A DNA stretch of 13,417 bases from Enterobacteriaceae bacterium UBA3516 (GCA_002377245.1 DFPL01000067.1:1-13417); one strand, 5' to 3'; positions 4,740 through 11,823 are shown, numbered from the stretch's first letter. Notes: generated by a model not told the origin, from the letters alone. Numbers and translations are program-made.

Positions 4740-4889
4740 TGCCAGCGCCCCGGCGTAGATGATGCAACCAGCCCCGGACTTACTGACGCCGCTGAACGGG
4801 ATTATTTCACCCTTAGAGAGCGAATCACCATCATCACCAAACAACTGACAGGCCTGCAGGCTTATGTGCGTGAACAGTGTCTGAAATGA
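4740..4889 (+). pseudogene. C-terminal relic of a lambda-type Rz gene
   Basis: The frame ending at TGA 4887-4889 reads RPGVDDATSPGLTDAAERDY and then FTLRERITIITKQLTG, ending YVREQCLK. This matches the C-terminus of lambda Rz as I remember it (SGVDNAASPRLADTAERDYF and FTLRERL, ending in EQCR). The N-terminal membrane anchor and about 100 residues are missing. Homology begins right after the terminator at 4715-4737. An ATG at 4707 is in frame, but it has no ribosome site and would translate the terminator hairpin, so expression is unlikely. The complete Rz at 3759-4301 belongs to a different sequence group. The relic therefore marks replacement of an ancestral lambda-like lysis cassette by recombination upstream. 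Confidence 0.8.
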
Positions 4890-4898
4890 AAAAAAGAA

Positions 4899-4915
4899 GC
4901 CCTCTATGGGAGGGC
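4899..4915 (+). repeat. Short GC hairpin after the Rz relic
   Basis: GCCCTC (4899-4904) pairs with GAGGGC (4910-4915) around TATGG. No T run follows, so it is weak as a terminator. From memory lambda also has a hairpin just after Rz, so this may be inherited with the relic. Confidence 0.5.
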
Positions 4916-5354
4916 AGTGTATGCAGAGTACTTCTTATGGGATTGAGGCACCTCACCAGCGTTGATTTGAGGAGTGAAATCTCATCCCTGAGTTCAACCC
5001 TGGTAAGGCGCTCTTTCCTTATGACTCGGGTTGAGTTTTGACGAAAATGATTTAACAACAAGCGTAAGCGTGTAAAAAAATCATATGGAAACGCGGGACT
5101 GAGAATGTTCTTAGATGATGATTGCTGTTGGATTCACTCGCCGACGCAGCTAAATGAAATTAAGTTATTGATTAATTATTTCGATTAGTTGGATAAATAA
5201 ATTTGCTATTTTCTTCGAATGCCATAGTCTCAACTGTGGTTCTGTCGGCTATGCCAACACCAGATGACAGAGCCTGGTACCCCGGCCACATTTCCTGATG
5301 ACTTCTGGGGAACTCCAGGGAAACAGGATACATCTTACTGGGATAACATTAACC

Positions 5355-5383
5355 AAGGTCGCTCTAATCTTGTGCGGCCTTTT
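5355..5383 (+). terminator. Terminator-like hairpin
   Basis: AAGGTCGC (5355-5362) pairs with GCGGCCTT (5374-5381), one T-G wobble, around an 11-base loop, followed by a short T run to 5383. The loop is large and the T run short, so it is weaker than the others. It lies 57 bases before the 75-aa gene. Confidence 0.4.
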
Positions 5384-5439
5384 ATGATGATATTTTCAGA
5401 ACTTAAATTAAACGCAGCAGGCCTTTGAAAAGGTTCATA

Positions 5440-5667
5440 ATGAAAAAAGTACTGGTGTTTTTCAATGCACAACCGGTTGAAGTAATAAAAACAACCAAAA
5501 TCGTGACGACAATTTTGCGCAATTACCCAAATGGTGAAGAAATCCATCTTCAGATTATGCGAGTGGGAATTCACTCGATTACGGGTGATCATAACGAAAT
5601 TTATGTTGCTTCTGACAGAGAACTCTCTTCTGAAGAGATAATCAGTGCAGTAAAAAGGTTTCTTTAA
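5440..5667 (+). CDS. Hypothetical accessory protein (75 aa)
   Basis: The product is 75 residues from ATG 5440, which has AAAAGG at 5428-5433 six bases before it; a TTG at 5425 would add five residues and overlaps that site. The sequence starts MKKVLVFFNAQPVEVIKTTK, continues with IVTTILRNYPNGEEIHLQIMRVG, and ends in a helix (LSSEEIISAVKRFL). Alternating hydrophobic stretches followed by a C-terminal helix suggest a small alpha/beta protein. I do not recognise a family. It shares its direction with the 57-aa gene 88 bases downstream and the pair may form one accessory unit ending at the terminator at 5939. Confidence 0.6.
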   Translation: MKKVLVFFNAQPVEVIKTTKIVTTILRNYPNGEEIHLQIMRVGIHSITGDHNEIYVASDRELSSEEIISAVKRFL

Positions 5668-5755
5668 GAAATATCCGGGATGATAATTCCTGAGCGCCTT
5701 TTGGGAAAATAATCTATGATATATAAAAGCTTGGGTATGAAAAAGGAGTGTGTGC

Positions 5756-5929
5756 ATGAAACATGAAGAACTGGAGCGTAAAGCTGAGGAAGAAATTGCT
5801 GCTCTTATTACTAAAAAAATTGCTGAGCTCCGCAAAAAAACAGGCAAAGAGGTTTCTGAGATTGAATTTAAACCGAATGAGACCATGTCTGGTCTTGAAG
5901 GGTATTCAGTAAAAATAAAGCTTATGTAA
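5756..5929 (+). CDS. Small highly charged protein (57 aa)
   Basis: The product is 57 residues from ATG 5756. AAGGAG at 5743-5748 lies seven bases upstream, one of the best ribosome sites in the window. The first half is a strongly charged amphipathic helix (MKHEELERKAEEEIAALITK and KIAELRKKTG). The second half reads EVSEIEFKPNETMSGLEGYS and ends VKIKLM, probably a short beta hairpin. There are no Cys or Trp and no membrane segment. I believe similar small proteins occur in other enterobacterial prophages near the lysis genes but can give no function. A clear terminator follows ten bases after the stop, so this is likely a real, expressed gene. Confidence 0.72.
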   Translation: MKHEELERKAEEEIAALITKKIAELRKKTGKEVSEIEFKPNETMSGLEGYSVKIKLM

Positions 5930-5938
5930 AGTGAAAAG

Positions 5939-5960
5939 GGCTGCTCAGGCGGCCTTTTTT
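5939..5960 (+). terminator. Rho-independent terminator
   Basis: GGCTGC (5939-5944) pairs with GCGGCC (5949-5954), one T-G wobble, around TCAG, followed by six T (5955-5960). It ends the unit carrying the 57-aa gene. Confidence 0.8.
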
Positions 5961-5974
5961 ATCGGCATTACAGA

Positions 5975-6009
5975 AGGCATTCACTGAGTGCCTGCGATAA
6001 TGCTAGATT
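5975..6009 (+). promoter_or_regulatory. Candidate promoter with operator-like palindrome for the DUF2513 gene
   Basis: AGGCATTCACTGAGTGCCT (5975-5993) is a 19-base near-perfect palindrome, 16 of 18 flanking positions symmetric about C/G 5984. TTCACT inside it (5980-5985) could be a poor -35. An extended -10, TGCTAGATT (6001-6009), stands 18 bases on. A repressor bound to the palindrome would block the promoter. The ATG of the DUF2513 gene is 22 bases further. Confidence 0.4.
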
Positions 6010-6031
6010 ACCCCTAAACGAAGGGGGAAGC

Positions 6032-6448
6032 ATGAAAATCGACCAAGATTATCTCAAAGGACTACTTATCGCATTTGAAGATTCGAACGAGCCTCATACC
6101 AGTATTACCAAGCTTATGGTATTGGGATTTGATCACCAGTCTGACAAATTCCGTTTTCATATTCGTTTATTACAAGACCGAGGGTTAATAGGTCGCGTTG
6201 ATGGTCTACGTGGGATTGGATACTTCAGTCCAGAAAGTGATGATCGAGATGATGAGGGTTTTTTTGACGAAGTTCCGTTGAGACTAACGGCGCCTGGGCA
6301 TGATTTCCTTGAAGCCATCAGAAACAAGGAAGTATGGGCTACGGTCAAAACAGGCTTTAAGGATGCAAGCCTTGGGACGCTGATTGAAGTATCCAGAAAA
6401 CTCCTCGAGGGGTTCATACAGAGAAAAATAGACGGAATCCTCAATTAA
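6032..6448 (+). CDS. DUF2513 domain protein
   Basis: A 138-residue protein that I recognise as DUF2513. The N-terminal part has the layout of a winged helix: MKIDQDYLKGLLIAFEDS, then a helix with HIRLLQDRGLIGR, then a wing-like strand pair. The highly typical stretch RLTAPGHDFLEAIRNKEVW lies at residues 84-102, and a long helix (LIEVSRKLLEGFIQRKI) ends the protein. Members occur widely in prophages and mobile elements; their molecular role is not established, though a DNA-binding or regulatory role is plausible from the fold. AAGGGGGA stands just upstream of ATG 6032. The gene has its own candidate promoter and a terminator at 6490, so it is a self-contained unit between the lysis and packaging genes. 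Confidence 0.78.
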   Translation: MKIDQDYLKGLLIAFEDSNEPHTSITKLMVLGFDHQSDKFRFHIRLLQDRGLIGRVDGLRGIGYFSPESDDRDDEGFFDEVPLRLTAPGHDFLEAIRNKEVWATVKTGFKDASLGTLIEVSRKLLEGFIQRKIDGILN

Positions 6449-6489
6449 TTGGATCCCTCCAAAATCACTTTTCGAGTGTTGTTAAATGA

Positions 6490-6518
6490 AGCCACTGGCA
6501 TCTGCTGGTGGCTTTTTT
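6490..6518 (+). terminator. Rho-independent terminator
   Basis: AGCCAC (6490-6495) pairs with GTGGCT (6508-6513), with a possible T-G extension, around a 12-base loop, followed by six T (6513-6518). It closes the DUF2513 unit. Confidence 0.75.
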
Positions 6519-6560
6519 ATTGCCATCACCATGGGCAGACCCATCGTAATGGCGATATGG

Positions 6561-6788
6561 CTATACACTTTTCCCGTCAACCATAACGCTGGCATCAGCT
6601 GAGCTGTTAGGGATGTAAATCCTGACCTTAGAGCCACTTTCGGTTATTACCTCAATTGTCACAGATGTTGGTGGAGCGCCAGTATCGTCGCCAGTGAAAG
6701 CGTAAACGATCTCTTCTGAGGTTTTGTCTTCAATGATTGGCATAAGGTCGCCATTAACCAAGCCAGCGTAAATCTTCACGTTGCCCAT
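6561..6788 (-). CDS. Hypothetical minus-strand protein (75 aa) beside terS
   Basis: The product is 75 residues from ATG 6788; ATG 6794 would add two. I prefer 6788 because GAGAG is six bases before it on the minus strand. The sequence starts MGNVKIYAGLVNGDLMPI, then has EIVYAFTGDDTGAPPTSVTI and the strand-like EVITESGSKVRIYIPNSS, ending SVMVDGKSV. It looks all-beta, with no signal peptide or membrane segment. I do not recognise a family. It is divergent from terS with only 23 bases between the two start codons, so its promoter must lie within the terS coding start. Expression during lysogeny would be antisense to late transcription. Confidence 0.6.
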   Translation of the reverse strand: MGNVKIYAGLVNGDLMPIIEDKTSEEIVYAFTGDDTGAPPTSVTIEVITESGSKVRIYIPNSSADASVMVDGKSV

Positions 6789-6811
6789 CAGCATCTCTCA
6801 AAGGTATTTAA

Positions 6812-7384
6812 ATGGCACTCACCGACAAACAAGAAATGTTCTGTCGCGAGTACCTCATCGATTTAAACGCTACACAGGCGGCTATTCGGGCGGGGTACAG
6901 CATCAAAACTGCGAACCGCATAGCTGCCCAGAACTTGTCAAAACTTGACATCCAAAACAGAATCGCCGAACTCAAAGCGAAGCGCAATGAAGACGTCGGC
7001 ATTGATGCAGATTATGTGCTCCGGCGCCTGGTTGAGATTGACCAGATGGACGTTCTGGATATCTTGAACGACGACGGTAGCCTCAAGGCGATTAGCCTAT
7101 GGCCCAAAGCCTGGCGAACGTCGCTAACCGGTCTGGACATCAGCACTACGATTCGGAACTTCGACGAGGAGACGGCGGAAACTATCCTCAAAAAGGTTAA
7201 GTGGCCGGACAAGGTCAAGAACCTTGAGTTGCTCGGCAAACACATAAAGGTGCAGGCATTCAAAGAGCAGGTTGAACAGAAGATCACAGCAACCCACAGC
7301 ATTATGCCAGTCCCGTCCTGCGATAACGTAGATGACTGGGAAGCAGCAGCGCAGAAGCAGCAGGATGAGGTACTGGGTGGATGA
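6812..7384 (+). CDS. terS: Terminase small subunit (Terminase_2 type)
   Basis: A 190-residue protein that binds the phage packaging site and presents DNA to the large subunit. The N-terminus MALTDKQEMFCREYLIDLNA, followed by TQAAIRAGYS and a run ending LSKLDIQNRI, is the helix-turn-helix signature of the Terminase_2 family. The middle (VLRRLVEIDQMDVLDILNDDG) is the oligomerisation region, and the C-terminus is Gln/Glu-rich and flexible. AAAGGT at 6800-6805 is six bases before ATG 6812. Its last bases overlap the large-subunit start as ATGA. The pac or cos site is probably in or near this gene but cannot be seen directly. Confidence 0.92.
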   Translation: MALTDKQEMFCREYLIDLNATQAAIRAGYSIKTANRIAAQNLSKLDIQNRIAELKAKRNEDVGIDADYVLRRLVEIDQMDVLDILNDDGSLKAISLWPKAWRTSLTGLDISTTIRNFDEETAETILKKVKWPDKVKNLELLGKHIKVQAFKEQVEQKITATHSIMPVPSCDNVDDWEAAAQKQQDEVLGG

Positions 7385-8952
7385 ATTACAAAGCCGTCTG
7401 GAAACCTTTGCCAGGATCGCAATCGCTCTCCCTGAGTTGCCCGTGTAACGAAATTCTCTACGAGGGTACGCGCGGGCCTGGTAAAACTGCCGCGCAACTG
7501 GCGCGCTTTCGTCGACTGGTCGGCCTGGGCTATGGCTCGTTCTGGCGAGGTGTGATTTTCGATACTGAATATAAAAACCTCACCGACATCATCACCCAGT
7601 CAAAGCGTATGTACCGCCTGTTTAACGACGGCGCACGCTATCTGGCATCGGCCAGTGAATTACGGTGGGTGTGGCCTACCGGAGAAGAGCTACTGTTCCG
7701 CTTTGGCAAGGAAGAGAGCGATTACTGGGACTATCACGGTCAGGAGTTTCCGTTCATTGGATTCAACGAACTGACTAAGCAGCAGTCACCCGAGTTCTAC
7801 GAGATGATGTTTTCCTGCCGACGCTCATCGTTCCGTCCTGAAAACTATCCATTGGCGGGAGGCAGCCTTTTAAAGCCGATCCCCCTGGAAACGTTCAGCA
7901 CGACCAACCCGTTCGGCATCGGCCATACCTGGGTGAAGAAGCGGTTCATTGAGCCAGCACCACGCGGCACCATCATTCGCGAAACGCAGAAGGTGTTTAA
8001 CCCTCAGACCGAGCGAGAAGAGGATGTGACGCTCACTCGCGTTGCAATTCACGGCTCGTTCAAAGAAAACCCGTATCTGGATCCGCAGTACATCGCAACG
8101 CTGATGGCCATCAAAGACCCGAACCGGCGCAAGGCCTGGGTAGAGGGCTCGTGGGATGTCACCAGTGGCGGTCGCTTTGACAATCTATGGGATGCGACGG
8201 TGCACGTCATTAAGCCGTTCCGTATACCGGATAGCTGGACGGTGGACCGCTCACATGACTGGGGTGAGTCAAAGCCGTTCTCCAACCTCTGGTGGGCGCG
8301 TGCCGATGGTACCGCCGCAGAGTTGCCGGACGGTAGGCAGTTCTGTCCGCCTGCCGGGACGTTGATACTCATTGGCGAGTGGTATGGCTGTCCTCCTGAC
8401 GAGCTGAATAAAGGCCTCAATATGTCCTCAACGAACGTCGCAAAGGGTGTGGCGTGGGTGGATAAGCGGCTGGTGGGCGAAGAAGTGGACGAGCCGGAGG
8501 AGATAAAACTCAACGGGGTGACTCAGGGGCAACTGAACATCATGCCCGGTATCTGCAAGAAGGTTGTTCCCGGCCCTGCTGATGGGGCTATCTATAACAC
8601 CGGTGATGACGAGTTATCAATTGCCCAGAAAATGGAATCCCAGGGCGTAAAGTGGGTTCCATCCAACAAGAAGCCGGGTTCGCGTGTGAACGGCGCGGCC
8701 CTGTTTGCTGACATGCTGGAGGCCGTCCTTGAGGGCAAGAAGCTGGAATCAGGTACGCCCGAGAAACCAGCATTCTACGTGTTCGACTACTGCCGGGGCT
8801 GGATTAGCCGTGTGCCGGTGCTCGTTCGCGACAGTAAGAACCCTGACGATGTAGATACCCAGCAGGAAGATCACGATTGGGATGGCACACGATACGCCGT
8901 CCTGCATTCACCGCCGAAGAAAGTCGGCAAAGTTACCAGCCTACGGATCTAA
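7381..8952 (+). CDS. terL: Terminase large subunit (packaging ATPase and nuclease)
   Basis: A 523-residue motor protein that cuts concatemeric DNA and pumps it into the prohead. The ATPase domain has Walker A G29-T-R-G-P-G-K35-T36. The Walker B region reads F125-I-G-F-N129-E130, with Asn in the usual Asp position before the catalytic Glu. The coupling motif S173-T-T-N-P177 follows. The RNase H-like nuclease domain has a first acid D293 (SHDWGES), a second probably D401 (GPADGAIYN) and the last among D497/D499/D501 (DHDWDGTRYAVL). The length fits large terminases of this group. The start overlaps the terS stop (ATGA), and the portal gene follows after four bases. Confidence 0.93.
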   Translation: MNYKAVWKPLPGSQSLSLSCPCNEILYEGTRGPGKTAAQLARFRRLVGLGYGSFWRGVIFDTEYKNLTDIITQSKRMYRLFNDGARYLASASELRWVWPTGEELLFRFGKEESDYWDYHGQEFPFIGFNELTKQQSPEFYEMMFSCRRSSFRPENYPLAGGSLLKPIPLETFSTTNPFGIGHTWVKKRFIEPAPRGTIIRETQKVFNPQTEREEDVTLTRVAIHGSFKENPYLDPQYIATLMAIKDPNRRKAWVEGSWDVTSGGRFDNLWDATVHVIKPFRIPDSWTVDRSHDWGESKPFSNLWWARADGTAAELPDGRQFCPPAGTLILIGEWYGCPPDELNKGLNMSSTNVAKGVAWVDKRLVGEEVDEPEEIKLNGVTQGQLNIMPGICKKVVPGPADGAIYNTGDDELSIAQKMESQGVKWVPSNKKPGSRVNGAALFADMLEAVLEGKKLESGTPEKPAFYVFDYCRGWISRVPVLVRDSKNPDDVDTQQEDHDWDGTRYAVLHSPPKKVGKVTSLRI

Positions 8953-8956
8953 CTCC

Positions 8957-10360
8957 ATGCCTGATATTTCTACACCCAATCTGGACTATGGGAACATGGT
9001 GCAGGCGTGGGACATTAACGATGCCCTCATGGGTGGCACACTTTACATGCGCGAACTGGGTGAAGCATATCTCCCGCGCTGGCCGAAAGAAGACAAAGAG
9101 GATTACAAAAAGCGCCTGGCGGTTGCCACGCTATTACCTGCATACGAAGAGACCATTAACCAGAACGTTGGGCGTGTGTTTGCTGAGCCAATTCAATTGG
9201 GCGAGAACGTCCCGGATACGCTCCGCGAGTATGCGAAGAACGTGGATCTTGAAGGTAGCCGTCTCGATGTATGGGCGCAGGCCTTCTTCAGCCTGGCAAT
9301 GCAATATGGACTTTCTCATGCGCTGGTGGACTATCCCCGCGTTGACGGCGAACAGGTGAAGACCAAGGCTGATGAAAAGGCTACTGGGGCGCGCCCGTAC
9401 GTCACCATGCTTAACCCTCGACAGGTCATTGGCTGGAAGTCGAAGATGGTCGGTGGCAAAGTCCAGCTAACCGCGTTGCGCATTAAAGAGGTGGTGGTCG
9501 AGGACGGCGACGACTTCGGGCAGACAAAGGTTGAGCAGATTCGTTTGCTGACTCCAGGGCAGGTTCAAATATTCCGTAAGGCGACCGGTGACAACGCCCA
9601 GGCGAACTGGGCGTTGCACGAAGAGTGGAAAACCTCCCGGCAGGACATCACGCTTGTCACGCTCTACACCAAGCGCACCGGGTTTATGTGCGGCTCTCCG
9701 CCGTTACTCAACATGGCGCTACTGAACGTTAAGCACTGGCAGTCGCAGTCCGAGCAGGACAATATTCTTCATGTTGCACGCGTGCCGCTGCTGACGGTAT
9801 TTGGCCTTGGCGATGGTGAAGAGTTGGTTATAGGGTCTTCCTCGGCAACCCAATTCTCCGACCGTCAAACGCAGGGGCTCGAATACGTCGAGCACACCGG
9901 CTCTTCCATAGGTGCAGGCAAAGAGTCTCTCGCTGAGCTGGTGGAACAGATGCGACAGGCGGGCGCGAAGCTTCTGCGCACTGATAACACCTCGACAAAG
10001 TCCGTAGACCAGACATCTGAAGAGAAAATGCAGGAGCAGTCGCCGCTCTACACCATGGCAACCAGCCTGGAAGACGCGATCGACAACATCCTGCAAATCA
10101 TGGCTGAGTATATCGGTGAGAAAGATGGCGGCAGCGTCGATGTCCGTACCGAACTGGATGTGGAGTCGAAAGAGTTTAACCCACCAGCTGCGCTGGCCAT
10201 CCAGGCGTTGCGCCAGGGGGGTGATATTCGCCGCGTGGACGCAATCAAATCCCTGCAGAAGCTGAACATCATTGATGCCGATGCGGACCCTGACGTGGTG
10301 CTGAGCGAGCTGCTGACCGAGTCGGCTTCACTGACCGAACCGCCGATAGAAGAGGTGTGA
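8957..10360 (+). CDS. Portal protein (DUF4055 family)
   Basis: This 467-residue protein is a DUF4055-type portal, the dodecameric ring at one capsid vertex through which DNA enters and leaves. Recognisable parts are the N-terminal MRELGEAYLPRWPKEDKEDY and the run RPYVTMLNPRQVIGWKSK. The helix-rich C-terminal third includes EEKMQEQSPLYTMATSLEDA and the charged stretch VRTELDVESKEF. The frame is open back to an ATG at 8882, but that would overlap terL by 71 bases. ATG 8957 starts four bases after the terL stop and gives the expected N-terminus. The ribosome site is weak (ACGGA), so coupling to terL translation is likely. The next gene begins one base after its stop. Confidence 0.9.
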   Translation: MPDISTPNLDYGNMVQAWDINDALMGGTLYMRELGEAYLPRWPKEDKEDYKKRLAVATLLPAYEETINQNVGRVFAEPIQLGENVPDTLREYAKNVDLEGSRLDVWAQAFFSLAMQYGLSHALVDYPRVDGEQVKTKADEKATGARPYVTMLNPRQVIGWKSKMVGGKVQLTALRIKEVVVEDGDDFGQTKVEQIRLLTPGQVQIFRKATGDNAQANWALHEEWKTSRQDITLVTLYTKRTGFMCGSPPLLNMALLNVKHWQSQSEQDNILHVARVPLLTVFGLGDGEELVIGSSSATQFSDRQTQGLEYVEHTGSSIGAGKESLAELVEQMRQAGAKLLRTDNTSTKSVDQTSEEKMQEQSPLYTMATSLEDAIDNILQIMAEYIGEKDGGSVDVRTELDVESKEFNPPAALAIQALRQGGDIRRVDAIKSLQKLNIIDADADPDVVLSELLTESASLTEPPIEEV

Positions 10361-10361
10361 A

Positions 10362-11474
10362 ATGGCGCGTGCCGTTAATGACCGGCTGCAGGACGAGACG
10401 ATAGCCCATGGCCTGTATGTGTCCCGTTATGGTACTGGCGTTGCACGGCGCATGATATCGCTTCTGAATAAGATGGATGCTGACCTTGCCGCAAAACTGC
10501 TGGTGCTGCTGGACGGCAAACGAGCAGATACCTACAGCGCCCGCCGCCTGGCATCGCTGCTGGCTGGTGTGCGCGAACTGAACCAACAGGCCTATGAGCC
10601 GATTAACGATGCGCTGGCGCGGGAGCTGATGCGCTATGTTGAGTATGAGGCCGGATACCAGTTGGACCTGTTCAGTAGCATCATTCCGAAGCAGATCGTC
10701 AAGCATGTGCCGCTGCAAAGTATCGCACCTGAGCAGGTCTACGCCGCAGCAGTGGCGCAGCCGTTCCAGGGGCGCCTGCTGAAGGAGTGGGGCCAGAAGC
10801 TTGAGGCTGACCGGCTGGACAAAATCACCAACGCTGTCCGCTCTGGGTTCCTCCAGGGTGAAACGGTAGAGCAGATTGTCCGGCGTGTAGCCGGCACACC
10901 AAAACTCAATCGTGAAGACGGGGCGATCAACGCATCCCGGCGCGACCTGGCTGTAGTGACGCGTACAGCGGTGAATCATATGGCCGCCACTGCGCGTCAG
11001 GAGTTCGCCCAGGCTAACAGTGATATCGTGAAGGCCAAACAGTGGTCCTCAACGCTGGACATCCATACCAGCCAATGGTGCATCATCCGCGACCGCAAAC
11101 TTTACTCGCTCGACGGCAAGCCGCTTGGGCATCAGATTCCGTATCTGCGCGGACCCGGTAAAATCCATTTCTGCTGTCGCTCCTGCGAAATTCTGGTTAC
11201 GAAATCGTGGGAAGAGTTGACGATATCCTCCGGCGAACTGAGCAGTGCCACACGCGCCTCAATGGACGGGCAAGTGCCAGCGCATACCACCTACGCCGAC
11301 TGGCTTACCCGACAGCCTTACGCCCGGCAGGAGCAGGTGCTGGGCGTTACAAGGGCACAGATGCTGCGTGACGGTAAAATCACTGTACCTGAGTTGTTTA
11401 ACGACCATGGAGAGTATCTCACCCTTGAGCAGCTGACACGTGTATCGAGTCCTGGAGGCGAAAAGCCTAGATAG
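10362..11474 (+). CDS. MuF-like minor head / morphogenesis protein
   Basis: A 370-residue protein with a phage head morphogenesis (MuF, PF04233) domain in its second half. Visible signature residues are R201-T in VTRTAVNHM, then H235-T-S-Q-W-C240, R243, L250-D251-G-K, and H269-F-C-C-R-S-C275. This is the usual pattern of paired Cys/His residues of the Mu gpF / SPP1 gp7 family. Such proteins bind near the portal and are packed in small numbers in the head. The N-terminal half (about 1-150) is helical and family-variable. GAGGTG near 10351-10356 precedes ATG 10362, one base after the portal stop, so the two are coupled. Confidence 0.88.
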   Translation: MARAVNDRLQDETIAHGLYVSRYGTGVARRMISLLNKMDADLAAKLLVLLDGKRADTYSARRLASLLAGVRELNQQAYEPINDALARELMRYVEYEAGYQLDLFSSIIPKQIVKHVPLQSIAPEQVYAAAVAQPFQGRLLKEWGQKLEADRLDKITNAVRSGFLQGETVEQIVRRVAGTPKLNREDGAINASRRDLAVVTRTAVNHMAATARQEFAQANSDIVKAKQWSSTLDIHTSQWCIIRDRKLYSLDGKPLGHQIPYLRGPGKIHFCCRSCEILVTKSWEELTISSGELSSATRASMDGQVPAHTTYADWLTRQPYARQEQVLGVTRAQMLRDGKITVPELFNDHGEYLTLEQLTRVSSPGGEKPR

Positions 11475-11492
11475 TGCCTATGATAAAGGCTG

Positions 11493-11633
11493 GTGGCGTG
11501 CATTAAGCGCCTATTCAGCAGAGTCGCCAAGGAACTGTTTGCCAAGATAGTTTCAGTATTTGTGAATGGTGATAAGCGAAACATTTTCGACCCAGAGATA
11601 CTAGATTGGCTGAGAATAAATTCCCGTACCTGA
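11493..11633 (+). CDS. Possible small ORF (46 aa), GTG start
   Basis: A frame of 46 codons from GTG 11493 to TGA 11631-11633. It starts MACIKRLFSRVAKELFAKIV, then SVFVNGDKRNIFDPEILDWL, with an amphipathic basic first helix. AAAGG lies close upstream with short spacing (3 bases). It overlaps the next frame by 28 bases. It could be a real small gene, or the front half of a longer gene that once joined the 61-aa frame by frameshift. No family recognised. Confidence 0.3.
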   Translation: MACIKRLFSRVAKELFAKIVSVFVNGDKRNIFDPEILDWLRINSRT

Positions 11634-11791
11634 CAAAAGCATTTGAACTGGCCCACGCTGAACCGCTGCCCGATGACGTTGTCGAGCAACTTGATGCTAT
11701 CTGTAAGGAAGCTGGAGAAATAACACCTGAGGGTAGAATGATTGGCGTCCTGATCGGTTCTGTTTACACCAGGCTGCACAGCAAAGAATAA
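11606..11791 (+). CDS. Hypothetical protein (61 aa), TTG start
   Basis: The frame begins after the stop at 11573-11575, and the only usable start is TTG 11606, giving a 61-residue protein. It starts MAENKFPYLTKAFELAHAEP, then has DDVVEQLDAICKEAGEITPE and ends GVLIGSVYTRLHSKE. Regular hydrophobic spacing and a well-formed acidic helix suggest real coding, and a terminator follows 33 bases after the stop. The ribosome site is poor (AGAGA). It sits between the MuF gene and the scaffold gene; its role is unknown. A structural or lysis-inhibition role cannot be judged. Confidence 0.5.
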   Translation: MAENKFPYLTKAFELAHAEPLPDDVVEQLDAICKEAGEITPEGRMIGVLIGSVYTRLHSKE

Positions 11792-11823
11792 CGCTCATTT
11801 CTGATACGAAAAATCCAATTAAG

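Larger units (their letters stand above)
4890..5439. other. AT-rich non-coding interval after the Rz relic
   Basis: Five hundred and fifty bases without a convincing gene. It begins with a GC hairpin (4899-4915). A 27-codon frame at 5105-5188 (MFLDDDCCWIHSPTQLNEIK...) has GGGA six bases before its ATG and is only a weak candidate. TTGATT (5168-5173) and GATAAA (5192-5197), 18 bases apart, could be a promoter. A 54-codon frame at 5264-5428 (MTEPGTPATFPDDFWGTPGK...) has no ribosome site and is interrupted in RNA by the hairpin at 5355-5383. The rest shows nothing I can interpret. Confidence 0.4.

Noticed and set aside
4994..5034. 7-bp inverted repeat TCAACCC / GGGTTGA
   Set aside because: Short stem with a long spacer in an AT-rich interval; expected by chance.
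4834..5061. Minus-strand open frame (75 aa) antisense to the Rz relic
   Set aside because: Overlaps the relic in antisense, no ribosome site seen and no recognisable pattern.
5264..5428. 54-codon frame MTEPGTPATFPDDFWGTPGK... before the 75-aa gene
   Set aside because: No ribosome site and a terminator-like hairpin inside it; kept only as a possible fragment in the interval note.
5335..5886. Minus-strand open frame (183 aa) opposite the 75- and 57-aa genes
   Set aside because: Low-complexity Ser/Phe/Arg composition and no ribosome site; both plus-strand genes have good sites and terminators.
8882..8956. Upstream ATG extending the portal gene by 25 codons
   Set aside because: Would overlap terL by 71 bases; the extension is the shadow of the terL C-terminus and the family N-terminus fits ATG 8957.
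10269..10979. Minus-strand open frame (236 aa) opposite the portal and MuF genes
   Set aside because: Crosses the junction of two well-supported plus-strand genes and has no recognisable domain.
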